A DNA stretch of 64,000 nt from Candidatus Vicinibacter proximus (GTDB lineage: Bacteria > Bacteroidota > Bacteroidia > Chitinophagales > Saprospiraceae): NCBI GenBank assembly GCA_016713905.1, contig JADJOE010000001.1, positions 372,001 through 436,000 on the forward strand. The letters are read 5' to 3'. Positions 44,178 through 53,856 of the stretch are shown piece after piece. The notes under the pieces are model-generated. The model did not search any database, had not been told where the DNA came from, and saw only the letters and a list, made by a program, of their open reading frames with translations. The position numbers and the translations under genes were made by a program. Positions within the stretch are counted from its first letter, which is position 1. Each line of letters starts with the position of its first letter.

Positions 44178-46733
44178 ATGGTATTTATACATACAACCCC
44201 TCAATGTCATTACTTATCCTATATAGGTAAGAATTTGGCATATGTTTTATTTTTAATTGTCCTTGTTCAATCTAAAATACAGGCACAAGTACAAAATATT
44301 AATACGGGAAACAATTATGCTACTATTCAATCCGCTATAGATGATGTAGCAACATTAAACGGGCATACCATTTCCGTTTCTTCCGGAAGTTATTCAGAAA
44401 ATATTATTGTATCCAAATCTGTTACAATTCTTGGACCAAATGCAAATATTAATCCATGTAATGGTATTAGAGTAGCTGAGGCGAGAATTTATTCTGCAAA
44501 CTCTTCAGTTTCTACAGCTGAAATTTTTCATGTTGCAGCATCAAATGTTACCATTCAGGGATTTACAATAGATGGTGACAACACTTCCTTGACAAGTGGA
44601 TTTCTTGGAACAAATGGTGCAGATTTAGATGCGGCAGAAGGCGTTACGGTTTATGAATCAGGCATCAGTAATTTAAAAGTTTCCAACAATGTATTTCAAA
44701 ATTTGTCATATTTTGGAGTGACACTTTATGATTATCCTCTAGCTGTTCCTTCAAGCGGACATTTAATAGAGAATAATAAATTTATTAATCTAGGTACCTA
44801 TGATCTAAATTCAGGAGTAGCATATTGGGGAGGTGGAATACTGTTATATAATAACCAATATGCTTCAGTGATCCACAACTGTATGGAAAATGTCCGCATT
44901 GGAATTCAAACAGGGAATTTTCATCTCGCAAATCCAGGCGCAGTATCTTTTCAGAATATTTCAGATAATTCTATCGAGGCAAGAAGGAGAGGAATTTTCC
45001 ACAATTTATTTTATAACACTGCTTCCCCATATAATATTGAAAATAATACAATAGTTGGAATTGATCATCCAGATGAATTGGTTTGGGATGGAATACTAAT
45101 CGCTTCTCAAACTATAAATTCAACTATAAAAAATAACCATATTGATGGAAGTGCAATAACAGGAAAACCGACAGAGGGCATTGAAGTTTGGAATGTAAAT
45201 ATTTTATCTCCTGCAATTATCAATGGTGGTAGTATAAAAGGTGTAGCAACTGGAATTTATGTTAATAATTTTGATGGTTACAGTTCTGACGCACCAGATG
45301 GGGCTTATTGCGAGATTGGTGGAATCAGTATAAATGGTATATTGACAGGAATAAGAGTGACTGATAGCCCTCTCAGCTCACATGCTGGGGTGTTTGCACA
45401 TATAAAAAACGATTGTGAAATTGAAGGGAATCCAAGTTCAATCACCGGAATTATAATTAACGGCACAAATGCTTCGGCATTAATAATGGACAATGATGCT
45501 TCCATTCATGGGTTTCAGATTGGCATTGATGTGGATGGCGCTTATGCGGACATAAACAATAACCACATTTATAATAATGGTATTGGAATCCGTTTTTCCA
45601 ATCTCGGATTTGGTAATGTAGTCGGTAATAATTTTAACGATGCAATAGATAATGGAACAGATTTATTAATTGCTGTGACTGGAGGCATGGTTAATGCTTC
45701 CGGTAACAATTGGTTTGCTGGAGATAACTTTGGGGTAAATAATTTAAGCCAAAATATTATTAACGCTGAGTCTAATTTTTGGGATCATAACTCTGGTCCA
45801 TCGTCAGTGGCAGCAGGTAGTGGGGTCATGATTTCTTCCAAAGTTTTGTACTGTCCCTGGTTGAACGGACCGCCTCCTTTTGGGGTAGAAGAAAATGCAG
45901 TAGCTAATTTTACATTCTCAGAAAATGGAGGATTGGCTCAATTAGCAAGTATTATTAATAACGGTTTGGTAGATCCAGCTGAGGAAATATTTATTGATAT
46001 CTGCAATGGTGGAACTTACCAATGGAACAATATAACTTCCAATGCAACGCATGTTCAAATTGTTCAGGTTTCTTCTAATGGAAATATTGCCGGTCTGAGT
46101 CAAAGTCCACCACCTACTGAAATTGAACAGTTTGATGGAACACTAACCGCATTGAATGCAGCCTATTTTAATGGGTCAACTCAATCCTTGAATTTAATAA
46201 ACCCCATCAATACTGGAGTGGCAACACAAATGGTGAGATTTTATAATGACGTGGATGTTAATGGCGATTTTGATCCCGCCATTGATTGTTACGGAGATCC
46301 TATAATTATTAACTATATTGTTTCACCGGCACCAGTACTTACATCCACCATTAATGGATTACAACTCACCGCGAACAATGATGGCTTAGATGAAAGTGGC
46401 ACGTTAGTTATCTGTAATTCTCAATCAAATAATTTATTTTTTACTCAATTTATTGATGTTAATAATACCATTCCATCAAATTTACTGAAAGTTGAACAGT
46501 CATTTGTAAAAAATAATGTTTTGTTTAGCCCTGTAAATTCCATTGTTACATTGTCCTCTTTTTCACCTGCCTTCAGCAGAAATGCTTCTTTAGTGAACCA
46601 ATTATTACCTGGAACATTGAGTATGAGATTCAGGTTAATTTTCGATGCAAATGACAACAATGTATTCGATTCAGGTGATTGCGCTGGAGATTGGTTAGTT
46701 AAACCCTTTACTTCCTGGTACCCTAGCTCTTAG
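44178..46733 (+). CDS. Gene B head: secreted right-handed beta-helix repeat protein
   Basis: 851 residues, with a signal peptide (NLAYVLFLIVLVQSKIQAQ) and then a parallel beta-helix of the NosD/pectate-lyase-like type (about residues 40-560). It begins with NYATIQSAIDDVATLNGHTISV, continues with SENIIVSKSVTILGPNANI, and shows repeated N-N-x-I/V turns (IENNKFINLG, IKNNHIDGS, INNNHIYNNGIG). No polysaccharide lyase active site is evident. Two beta modules with a dxDxNNDxxxDxGDC calcium-type signature close the fragment. The stop at 46731 follows a frameshift near 46712-46716; the homologous reading PGTLALRF continues in another frame. Confidence 0.85.
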   Translation: MVFIHTTPQCHYLSYIGKNLAYVLFLIVLVQSKIQAQVQNINTGNNYATIQSAIDDVATLNGHTISVSSGSYSENIIVSKSVTILGPNANINPCNGIRVAEARIYSANSSVSTAEIFHVAASNVTIQGFTIDGDNTSLTSGFLGTNGADLDAAEGVTVYESGISNLKVSNNVFQNLSYFGVTLYDYPLAVPSSGHLIENNKFINLGTYDLNSGVAYWGGGILLYNNQYASVIHNCMENVRIGIQTGNFHLANPGAVSFQNISDNSIEARRRGIFHNLFYNTASPYNIENNTIVGIDHPDELVWDGILIASQTINSTIKNNHIDGSAITGKPTEGIEVWNVNILSPAIINGGSIKGVATGIYVNNFDGYSSDAPDGAYCEIGGISINGILTGIRVTDSPLSSHAGVFAHIKNDCEIEGNPSSITGIIINGTNASALIMDNDASIHGFQIGIDVDGAYADINNNHIYNNGIGIRFSNLGFGNVVGNNFNDAIDNGTDLLIAVTGGMVNASGNNWFAGDNFGVNNLSQNIINAESNFWDHNSGPSSVAAGSGVMISSKVLYCPWLNGPPPFGVEENAVANFTFSENGGLAQLASIINNGLVDPAEEIFIDICNGGTYQWNNITSNATHVQIVQVSSNGNIAGLSQSPPPTEIEQFDGTLTALNAAYFNGSTQSLNLINPINTGVATQMVRFYNDVDVNGDFDPAIDCYGDPIIINYIVSPAPVLTSTINGLQLTANNDGLDESGTLVICNSQSNNLFFTQFIDVNNTIPSNLLKVEQSFVKNNVLFSPVNSIVTLSSFSPAFSRNASLVNQLLPGTLSMRFRLIFDANDNNVFDSGDCAGDWLVKPFTSWYPSS

Positions 46734-46752
46734 GTTTAAGGTTTTTTATGAT

Positions 46753-47679
46753 GTGAATAATAATAATTTCATTGATACTGATGAGTGTCCAGGAGATTGG
46801 ATAGTTTATAATATTACTTTAGAAAATCCAGTTCCGGTTTGTCCACCTATACAAAATGTCTCTTGTACAGTAGATCTTTTAAATCCTGATCCAGCTTTGG
46901 TTGGATTTGCCAATAACTGTGCTGGAGATGTCGTCCACTTAAGAGATGTAGTTTCAAATCAAACTTGTCGAGATAGGTATACTTTAACACGACGTTATGG
47001 AATTCAAATTTCTGGTATTATAGTGGATAGTTGTTCACAAACTATTTTAGTGAACGATTTAACCGCACCAAGTGTAATCTGTCCCTCTTCCGTTTCAATT
47101 TCATGCGCCGCACATATACCCCCTGTTGACCCTGGCTTGATTATATCAGCAGATCATTGCGGAAACTTAGGCATTGTGAATTCTCATATAGGTGATGTCA
47201 TCACAAATCAAATTTGTACAAATAAATTTATTATTACAAGAACCTATCAAGCTACAGATATTTGCGGAAATGCAAGGACATGTACCCAGACGATAACGGT
47301 AAATGATAATGTTGCACCAACAGCTTTGTGTAAAGATTTGACAGTATATTTAAATAGTTTAGGTACAGTTCAAATATCAAGTAATCAATTGGACAATGGA
47401 AGTTTTGATAATTGTAATTTAACCGGAATAAAGTCTTTAATTTCAAACGATACGATATTCAATTGTGACGATATTGGCATCTTGAATGTTACATTAACCG
47501 TAACCGATGTATGTGAAAATCAATCCGTCTGTAATTCTCAAATTACTGTTTTGGATACTACACCTACTAGAATATTTTGCAGCAATCAATCCATAAACCT
47601 ATCACCAGGAGAATGCGATGCTACATTGATTTATTTACCTTTAGTAACCAATTCTTTTGTAACTCTAATCCTTATCTGA
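46753..47679 (+). CDS. Gene B fragment 2: HYR-like modules
   Basis: 308 codons in the frame that continues the beta-helix head. The GTG at 46753 is not a true start. Two HYR-like six-cysteine modules (SNQTCRDRYTLTRRYG; TNQICTNKFIITRTYQATDICGN) and a variant module resembling the one before the shared block in A and C are readable. The frame is lost after a missing T in the run at 47655-47658. Confidence 0.7.
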   Translation: MNNNNFIDTDECPGDWIVYNITLENPVPVCPPIQNVSCTVDLLNPDPALVGFANNCAGDVVHLRDVVSNQTCRDRYTLTRRYGIQISGIIVDSCSQTILVNDLTAPSVICPSSVSISCAAHIPPVDPGLIISADHCGNLGIVNSHIGDVITNQICTNKFIITRTYQATDICGNARTCTQTITVNDNVAPTALCKDLTVYLNSLGTVQISSNQLDNGSFDNCNLTGIKSLISNDTIFNCDDIGILNVTLTVTDVCENQSVCNSQITVLDTTPTRIFCSNQSINLSPGECDATLIYLPLVTNSFVTLILI

Positions 47680-48572
47680 ACACCATTGATTCAAACACTT
47701 ATAAGATTGGTGGACCGATTAAAGTAGGAATACATCAGGTATGTTATATTGTTTCCGATAGAGCTGGTAACTCTGCAACTTGCTGTGCCCAAATTACTGT
47801 CAATGAGTTCCCAAATGCAAGCAGGGAGTTGGCATGCAATGGAAACATTCAAATAAGTCTTGATGACTCATGCGAAGTGACCATCAACGCAGACATGGTA
47901 CTTGAAGGTGGCCAATATGGTTGTTATGACAAATACATCATAGAAGTGAGACCTTGGAATGGAGGTGCATTAATCGACCGTAATCCAAATAAACCCGGCG
48001 TACAGATTGATTATAGGGATATTGGTAAAGAACTTAAAATTTCCATAATCGACCCTAGAACAGGAAACAGTTGTTGGGGAAAAGCTTTTGTTGAAGACAA
48101 GTTGGCACCAAAGATTATTTGCCCTGCAGATGCAGTTATTTTATGCAGTGTAGAGCCTATTCCATTGAATACAGGAACGCCAATAGTCATTGAAAAATGT
48201 GGCTCCTTTTCACTTACTTATAAAGATGATATAATTCTTGGTTCTTGTGAGGATGGTTACCAAAGCATCATCCACAGAACTTGGACTGCTATTGATGAGT
48301 CTGGCAATAAATCAATTTGTGTTCAAAACTTAACCATAAGTTTAGGGGACTTGACACAAGTTAAAGATCCACATAATTATGACGATCATGATCAGCCAAC
48401 CTTGTCATGTAATGAAAGAAGAGATACATTGAAGAATGTTATTCCTCATTTGGTTGGCTCACCCCAGTGCGTGGATGGATACCTTCTTGATTCAATATTT
48501 TGGAATGCAAATTCTGGTCAACCGGATATATATCCATTAAGAAGAATTCCTCGAATTTTAGGTTGGAATTGA
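47577..48572 (+). CDS. Gene B fragment 3: shared stalk module
   Basis: The meaningful reading begins near 47659 and runs to 48572. It matches A from about 39200 on (RELACNGNIQISLDDSCEV; TGNSCWG; LAPKIICP; QCVDGYLLDSIFW), at clearly lower identity than A has to C. In place of the 280-residue CPAGAYFGNRNTTT insert of A and C there is only a short ordinary HYR segment (VGIHQVCYIVSDRAGN). The frame ends at a shift near 48570, where GWNC becomes GWN-stop. Confidence 0.7.
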   Translation: MQQSIHKPITRRMRCYIDLFTFSNQFFCNSNPYLNTIDSNTYKIGGPIKVGIHQVCYIVSDRAGNSATCCAQITVNEFPNASRELACNGNIQISLDDSCEVTINADMVLEGGQYGCYDKYIIEVRPWNGGALIDRNPNKPGVQIDYRDIGKELKISIIDPRTGNSCWGKAFVEDKLAPKIICPADAVILCSVEPIPLNTGTPIVIEKCGSFSLTYKDDIILGSCEDGYQSIIHRTWTAIDESGNKSICVQNLTISLGDLTQVKDPHNYDDHDQPTLSCNERRDTLKNVIPHLVGSPQCVDGYLLDSIFWNANSGQPDIYPLRRIPRILGWN

Positions 48573-48865
48573 TTCAGAATACTGCTGACCCAAATTATGG
48601 ACACCCAAGTCCTGACCATATTTATTATCCAACTCATACAGAATGGGATGTTCAAAATCCCGTTTGTTGGGGACCAAATCAGCATATCATGTGGCATGGA
48701 ACGGGACGGCCATTAGTAGAGGGTTGTGAAAATCTAGCATTTTCTTATCAGGACATATTTTTGATCTTTCTACGCCAGGGTGCAAAACTGGATCAACGGG
48801 ATGTTATAAAATTGTTCGACAGTGGACGGTACTGGATTGGTGTTCTGGTCAGGTTAAAGAAATAA
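48500..48865 (+). CDS. Gene B fragment 4
   Basis: Only 48573 to about 48757 is in the homologous frame (DPNYGHPSPDHIYYP; NPVCWGPNQHIMW). After the T-run at 48758-48762 loses a base the translation turns meaningless. The matching text (RQWTVLDWCSGQV) continues in another frame. Confidence 0.6.
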   Translation: MECKFWSTGYISIKKNSSNFRLELIQNTADPNYGHPSPDHIYYPTHTEWDVQNPVCWGPNQHIMWHGTGRPLVEGCENLAFSYQDIFLIFLRQGAKLDQRDVIKLFDSGRYWIGVLVRLKK

Positions 48866-48933
48866 ATCAAATCATAAAAGTTATTGATAAAGTTGGACCT
48901 GAAATTGTTTATCCAGACAGTATTACGGTTAAC

Positions 48934-49269
48934 ATGAGTCCATGGTTGTGTTACGGAGAGTGGACCGTCGCGAAACCATGGATTGCAGACAACTGCAGCG
49001 ATGAAGTTCACTTTTCAGTTGAGGTTGAATTTGGAACTATAATAGGGGATGAAGTCTCAGGATATTTAGCAATGGATTTACCACCGGGTATTCAAAATGG
49101 ATACATTGTAGCATATGACTGTTGTGGTAATGTTTCCCGCAGAAAAGTTGTCTTAAATATTTTAGATGAAACTCCACCACAAGCTGTTTGTCAAACCAGA
49201 ACAGTGGTGAGTATTGTGTCAAGCCATGGATTTGATCCAATCGGTAAGGCTTATGCAAGTTCTTTTTGA
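48934..49269 (+). CDS. Gene B fragment 5
   Basis: The homologous frame is open from about 48763 to 49269 (WTVAKPWIADNCSDEVHF; YDCCGNVSRRKVVLN; ETPPQAVCQTRTVVS). It ends where the T-run at 49263-49267 has one base too many. Three more compensating indels follow within 80 bases. Confidence 0.6.
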   Translation: MSPWLCYGEWTVAKPWIADNCSDEVHFSVEVEFGTIIGDEVSGYLAMDLPPGIQNGYIVAYDCCGNVSRRKVVLNILDETPPQAVCQTRTVVSIVSSHGFDPIGKAYASSF

Positions 49270-50253
49270 CGATGGATCTTTGACAATTGTAATCCACATG
49301 TATTTTTTTAAAGTAATCAGAATGTCTGAATTATTAGAACCAGGAATGGTTCCCAGAGTTCTAATCTAATTTCTTGCGGTGGTTTAAATGGAGATGATGA
49401 CACCAGAGTATTTGGAAATCAAATTTATTTTGACGATGAAATCAAATTCTGTTGTGAGGATATCGGAAAGAGAATACAAGTTGTTTTTAGAGTTTTTGAT
49501 GTAGACCCAGGCACAGGACCTGTTTTGCCAGGATTGATGAATCAGGGTGGATTTCTGGACAAACATTTTAGCGACTGCATGGTTGAAGCTGATGCACAGG
49601 ATAAAGTAATTCCAAGCATTATACCTCCTCCTGATATAGTTGTTAGTTGTGCGTTTTGGTTCGATGTGAACAACATTTCGAATATAAATGATTCACTTTT
49701 GGACGTGTTGTCAGCAATTATTTAGATAGAAGAGAGGTTAAAACAAATGATGTGGTATGCGCACCATATTGTGAAGCAAATACACTAACGGGTTATAAAG
49801 GTTTTATATCAGGTAATCCACTTCCAAAGCCGGTTTCTAATCAGGCCTGTGAGTTTTATCAACAATTTTTTAATCCTGCCTATAGGAATAATAAATATGA
49901 CTTGACATGGGGTTTTGATGGATATATTTGGGAGGATGTGGAGCAACGCCAAGTCTGACCGTTCAAGACCTAAGGCATTGCGGACAAGGAAAGATTTTAC
50001 GTATATTCAGTGTTACCGACCTAATAATATTGAAGTCTCTGCAACCCAAACCATTTGGGTAGTCAATTGTGATCCTTTATGTGGATCTCAAACATTGTAA
50101 TGATTCATTATTTTCCGATATTATTTGGCCAAATGGAGTATGCAACAACAGCTCTGTGAGAATTAATGATTGCAAAGCTGATTTAAGCCCCTGATAATCC
50201 ATTGTTGGGCAGACCACAGGTGGTGAATCATTCCAATGACCATTGTTCATTAA

Positions 50254-50568
50254 TTGCAATTAATTACTCAGATGATGTTTTCACCACTGAAGTGGGATGC
50301 TTGTTATAAAGTATTAAGAAAGTGGGTGGTGATTGATTGGTGCCAATATGATCCTCATCTTAATCCTGGTAAAGGTCGTTGGGAACAAACTCAGGTTATA
50401 GAAGTAATGGATCAAACAAAACCTGAAGTAAAATGCCTTGCAGGTCCTTGCGAACCAGCCAATATTAAATCCCAGTCAGGAATATGTTCAGGGCATATCC
50501 AACTTACAGCTGAAGCTAGCGATTTGTGCACCAAGGATGATTGGTTGTCCTGGGATTATAAAAATTGA
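50254..50568 (+). CDS. Gene B fragment 6
   Basis: The homologous text starts at about 50297 (ACYKVLRKWVVIDWCQYDP) and runs to 50560 (GPCEPANIKSQSGICSGHI; DDWLSWDYK). It stops because the A-run at 50560-50564 has an extra base. Confidence 0.6.
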   Translation: MQLITQMMFSPLKWDACYKVLRKWVVIDWCQYDPHLNPGKGRWEQTQVIEVMDQTKPEVKCLAGPCEPANIKSQSGICSGHIQLTAEASDLCTKDDWLSWDYKN

Positions 50569-50899
50569 TTTATTTAATGACAACAGAGGTGTATTGGGTA
50601 ACCATGATTACAGAGTTGGTGCTCTGACCTCGAAAACAATTTCTTTAGGGGATACTGTTCAATTTAATTTTAACCCATCAGCGGATTATTACGGAAATCC
50701 ATTTGATGCAAGCGGTATTTACCCATTAGGTATTCATAGAATTATTTGGTTCGTGGAGGATGGTTGCGAAATATTGGAATTTGTGAAAAGTTATTTGAAA
50801 TCAAAGACTGTAAAGCACCAACACCACAATGTCTTAATGGAATCATTACTGTGCCAATGCCAACTTCCCAATGTATTGATATTTGGGCAAGGGATTTGA
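50438..50899 (+). CDS. Gene B fragment 7
   Basis: In the homologous frame from about 50565 to 50767 (NHDYRVGALTSKTISLGD; GIYPLGIHRIIWFVEDGC). A missing G near 50768 moves the true frame elsewhere, where ICEKLFEIKDCKAPTPQC can be read. Confidence 0.55.
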   Translation: MQVLANQPILNPSQEYVQGISNLQLKLAICAPRMIGCPGIIKIDLFNDNRGVLGNHDYRVGALTSKTISLGDTVQFNFNPSADYYGNPFDASGIYPLGIHRIIWFVEDGCEILEFVKSYLKSKTVKHQHHNVLMESLLCQCQLPNVLIFGQGI

Positions 50900-51500
50900 T
50901 AAGGGAAGCTACGATAACTGTACCAAACAAGAAAATTTGAAATTGTATTTTTAATGGTGATCCAAATAAGACAAGTATTCGGGTATGTTGTGATGATTTT
51001 GTAAAAGCCGAAGCAAACGATGAATTGGTAATTGAAGTGGAAGTATGGGTGGAAGATGAAGAGGGAAATAAAGATTTCTGAAAACACTAATCATTATTCA
51101 GGACAATCAGAATATTTGTCCTAATAAAGGTCCAATAAAAGGTACCATCACTGGAAATATCAGAACCTCATCCGGAGTGGAAACTAAACCTGTTGATGTA
51201 ATGCTTTATCAAAATGGTTCAATGATGCGGCAAATGTCTGGAAGTCCTTACAGTTTTGGCGATTTGAAACTAAATCAATCCTATCAGGTCAGCCCTGATC
51301 GCAATGACGAGCCTTTGAATGGGGTTACAACAAACGACATTGTTAAAATTCAAAACATATTCTGGGCTTGGCAGAAATCACAGATCCATACAAATTGCTG
51401 GAGCAGATGTAAATGCCAGTAAAGGTATTACAGCTTCGGACATGGCAGAACTTAGAAAATTGATTTTAGGAATCAATAGTGAATTTAAACAAGTAAGGAG

Positions 51501-52430
51501 TTGGACTTTGTTCCATCGGAATATAAGTTTCAAGATCCGAAGTCTCCAAGGGATGCGCCAAGAAGTTCTAATTTGTTACTGGATCGCAATAAGATTGCTG
51601 ACTTTGTTTCCATAAAAATGGGAGACATTACCGGGGACTCTAAGGCCAATGGAGCTCAGAATATTTTTACCAGATCATCTGGAAAACTAAATTTTGTAGT
51701 TAATGATTTGGATTTAGTATCCGGTGAAAATTATAAAATAGGTTTTAAATCATCAGATTTTAAAAATATCGTTGGTTATCAGTTTACTTTAAAATTTGAT
51801 CAGGGGAGTTTAAGGTATGAAGGGGTAGAGTCAGGAGCATTGCAAATCACAGAATCAAATTTTGGATCGACAAGAATTGCAGATGGTATCCTTACTACCA
51901 GTTGGAATGCTGATGAGGGAGTTACTAGGAGTGAGAATGACGAGTTGTTTATTCTGAAATTTAAGGCTATAAAAAGTGGTAAACTGAGCAATTTGATGGT
52001 GATTACCGGAAACCCTACCTTGGCACAAGCGTATGACGACAAGGATAACATTCTTGAAGCTGTATTGACCGCTAATACCGGTAAAGAAAGTGTGGAAAGC
52101 GGTGTGTTTGAATTATTACAAAACGAACCAAATCCGTTTAGTAAAGAGACCAGCATAGGCTTTAGATTGCCGGAGACATCAGTAGTTAAATTAACCATTT
52201 ATGATGCAACGGGTAAGGTCATTAGTGTTCAAGAGATCAAGGGACAAAAAGGACTCAACCAACACAAAGTGAGCATTGGCGAGTTAAATACATCAGGGGT
52301 TTTATATTATCAATTGGCAAATCTTATTATATTTTTGCATAAAATATTGATTTTCAATAAGTTTGAGAGTAAATGTGTGTATAATTCCTATACATTATTG
52401 ATTTGTTTGATAAGTGGATTACCCTATTAA
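51501..52430 (+). CDS. Gene B C-terminal fragment: cohesin-like domain and truncated T9SS sorting domain
   Basis: 309 codons in frame from about 51510. A cohesin-like beta domain (VGYQFTLKFDQGSLRYEG) and most of a type A sorting domain (LQNEPNPFSKETSIGFRLP; GKVISVQEIKGQKGLNQH; GVLYYQL) are present. Homology stops at about 52315, right after YYQL. The last 14 or so residues found in A and C (ending KKMVSIE or KKMISVE) are replaced by unrelated hydrophobic sequence up to 52430. No terminator follows, in contrast to A and C. The dockerin-like pair lies upstream in broken frames (51294-51490). Confidence 0.7.
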   Translation: MDFVPSEYKFQDPKSPRDAPRSSNLLLDRNKIADFVSIKMGDITGDSKANGAQNIFTRSSGKLNFVVNDLDLVSGENYKIGFKSSDFKNIVGYQFTLKFDQGSLRYEGVESGALQITESNFGSTRIADGILTTSWNADEGVTRSENDELFILKFKAIKSGKLSNLMVITGNPTLAQAYDDKDNILEAVLTANTGKESVESGVFELLQNEPNPFSKETSIGFRLPETSVVKLTIYDATGKVISVQEIKGQKGLNQHKVSIGELNTSGVLYYQLANLIIFLHKILIFNKFESKCVYNSYTLLICLISGLPY

Positions 52431-52616
52431 TTGTATTTTCAATTTCTATCTCAAAAAAAAGTTGCAAAATGGAATAATAATTTTGCACAATTCAATCAGC
52501 CCATTATCTTTGTAATGATGAAGCAGTTATATATTTATTTTTTTTAATATAAAAAAGATACGTTTTTAACAGATTAGGTATTTACGAAGCATTTTAATAG
52601 ACCAAAACTCTCTCTC
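52316..52616. other. AT-rich junction between the truncated end of B and gene C
   Basis: Unrelated to A, B or C coding sequence and strongly AT-rich. It contains the gene C promoter at 52482-52512. I see no terminator, RNA gene or remnant of the missing B end. Confidence 0.6.
52482..52512 (+). promoter_or_regulatory. Promoter of giant gene C
   Basis: TTTG (52482-52485), exactly 19 bases, then TATCTTTG (52505-52512): a perfect match to the Bacteroidota -33/-7 consensus. It lies about 105 bases before the first candidate ATG at 52617. Confidence 0.75.
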
Positions 52617-52667
52617 ATGAAAACCCACTTTCAAGACATAAGGCTGTCCAGTTATGTGTAAGGAGGG

Positions 52668-52677
52668 TTTTTTTTTT
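52668..52677 (+). repeat. T10 homopolymer in the signal-peptide region of gene C
   Basis: Ten consecutive T lie between the candidate start (ATG 52617) and the first HYR-like repeat. The frame of the ATG ends at TAA 52659-52661, and the frame of the repeats lies at another phase, so at least one indel is needed. The run codes for Phe in the hydrophobic segment (FFLGFFPFKPLFSQ). Confidence 0.8.
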
Positions 52678-52753
52678 AGGATTTTTTCCTTTTAAACCAT
52701 TATTCTCCCAAATCACCTTATTATGCCCCCCTAACCTTTCGGTCAGTTGTACT

Positions 52754-53071
52754 ATGGAGATTCCTCCGACTCTTCCATTTACGGGGACCGCAACCACCAC
52801 ATGTGTTCCTAACACAGTCACGGTTACTCATTTAAGCGATGTAATTTCCAACCAGACGTGTGCTGACAGGTATACCTTAACCAGGACCTACAGGGCAACA
52901 GATCAGTGTGGCAATGTAGCTACCTGCCAGAGGATTATTACGGTTAATGACCAAACCCCTCCTATCGTAATTTGCCCACCAAATACGACGGCTCAGTGTT
53001 TTACAGATATTCCATTATTTTCAGTTCAGGAGAGTGATAATTGTAATGGTGCTAGTGGTCATGGTTATTAA
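52754..53071 (+). CDS. Gene C fragment 1: first HYR-like repeat
   Basis: 105 codons. The frame actually stays open further upstream (CPPNLSVSCTMEIPP) and the ATG here is internal. It contains one complete repeat (SNQTCADRYTLTRTYRATDQCGN) and the start of the second, and ends at an in-frame TAA in a stretch that needs two or more indels to read through. Confidence 0.65.
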   Translation: MEIPPTLPFTGTATTTCVPNTVTVTHLSDVISNQTCADRYTLTRTYRATDQCGNVATCQRIITVNDQTPPIVICPPNTTAQCFTDIPLFSVQESDNCNGASGHGY

Positions 53072-53184
53072 GTGACTGATACCACCAATAGAACATGCTA
53101 TAACCGATTTACATTAACAAGAACCGCCAGAGCTACCGATAGTTGTGGTAACTCTGCTACCCGCAGTCAGGTAATTTACCGTTA

Positions 53185-53856
53185 ATGATAACAACGGTCC
53201 GACAATTACTTGTCCAGGACCTCTCACTGTTAGTTGTGCTGCCTGGAAGTACCTCCACCAGATACAAACTTGTCATCGTTTCCGATGGTTGTACCGGTGG
53301 TTCAATAACAAGAGCTTTCGTAAGCGATGTAATCAGCGGACAAACTTGTGCCAACAGATATACACTGACAAGAACCTATAGAGCTACCGATATCTGTGGT
53401 AATGTTTCTACTTGTACCCAAATTATCACAGTGAATGATCAAACACTTCCGACTTTAACCTGTCCGGGTCCTTTGACCGTAAGCTGTTCTTCTGATGTAC
53501 CTCCACCCAATATTTCCCTTGTAACCGGGGTTAGCGACAATTGTGTTGGAACAGTTACAGTTTCTCACATAAGTGATGTAATCAGTGGTCAGACCTGTGC
53601 CAACAGATATACTCTTACAAGAACTTACAGAGCAACTGATGTTTGTGGTAATACTGCACAGTGTACACAAATTATTACGGTAAATGATCAAACACCTCCA
53701 ACATTGACATGTCCCGGACCAATTACGGTTAGTTGCGCTCCTGAAATTCCTCCTGTTAATACAAACTCTGTAACCGGAGTAAGTGATAATTGTCCGGGTA
53801 CCGTAACTGTGAGCCATGTAAGTGATTGTTACCTCCAATCAAACCTGTACGAATAG
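53185..53856 (+). CDS. Gene C fragment 2: HYR-like repeats 3-4
   Basis: 223 codons. From about 53260 it reads as standard repeats (SGQTCANRYTLTRTYRATD followed by ICGN or VCGN). It ends one base after SHVSD because of an extra T at 53826-53827. The next fragment takes over at once. Confidence 0.7.
   Translation: MITTVRQLLVQDLSLLVVLPGSTSTRYKLVIVSDGCTGGSITRAFVSDVISGQTCANRYTLTRTYRATDICGNVSTCTQIITVNDQTLPTLTCPGPLTVSCSSDVPPPNISLVTGVSDNCVGTVTVSHISDVISGQTCANRYTLTRTYRATDVCGNTAQCTQIITVNDQTPPTLTCPGPITVSCAPEIPPVNTNSVTGVSDNCPGTVTVSHVSDCYLQSNLYE

Larger units (their letters stand above)
44178..52430 (+). pseudogene. Giant gene B, full extent: secreted beta-helix protein, multiply frameshifted and C-terminally truncated
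   Basis: A reconstructed frame of about 2700 codons is homologous to A and C from about 46800 on. About 20 single-base indels break it, most in homopolymers, for example at 47655, 48570, 48758, 49263, 49279, 49303, 49339, 49694, 49930, 50020, 50188, 50294, 50560, 50768, 50898, 50948, 51080, 51352, 51401 and 51507. Every premature stop I checked comes from a shift, not from a substitution. Translating across them gives a well conserved protein with all expected cysteines. Short fragments of it at 49525-49725, 49752-49958, 51177-51422 and 51319-51615 are not listed separately. The end of the sorting domain is missing. Confidence 0.75.
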
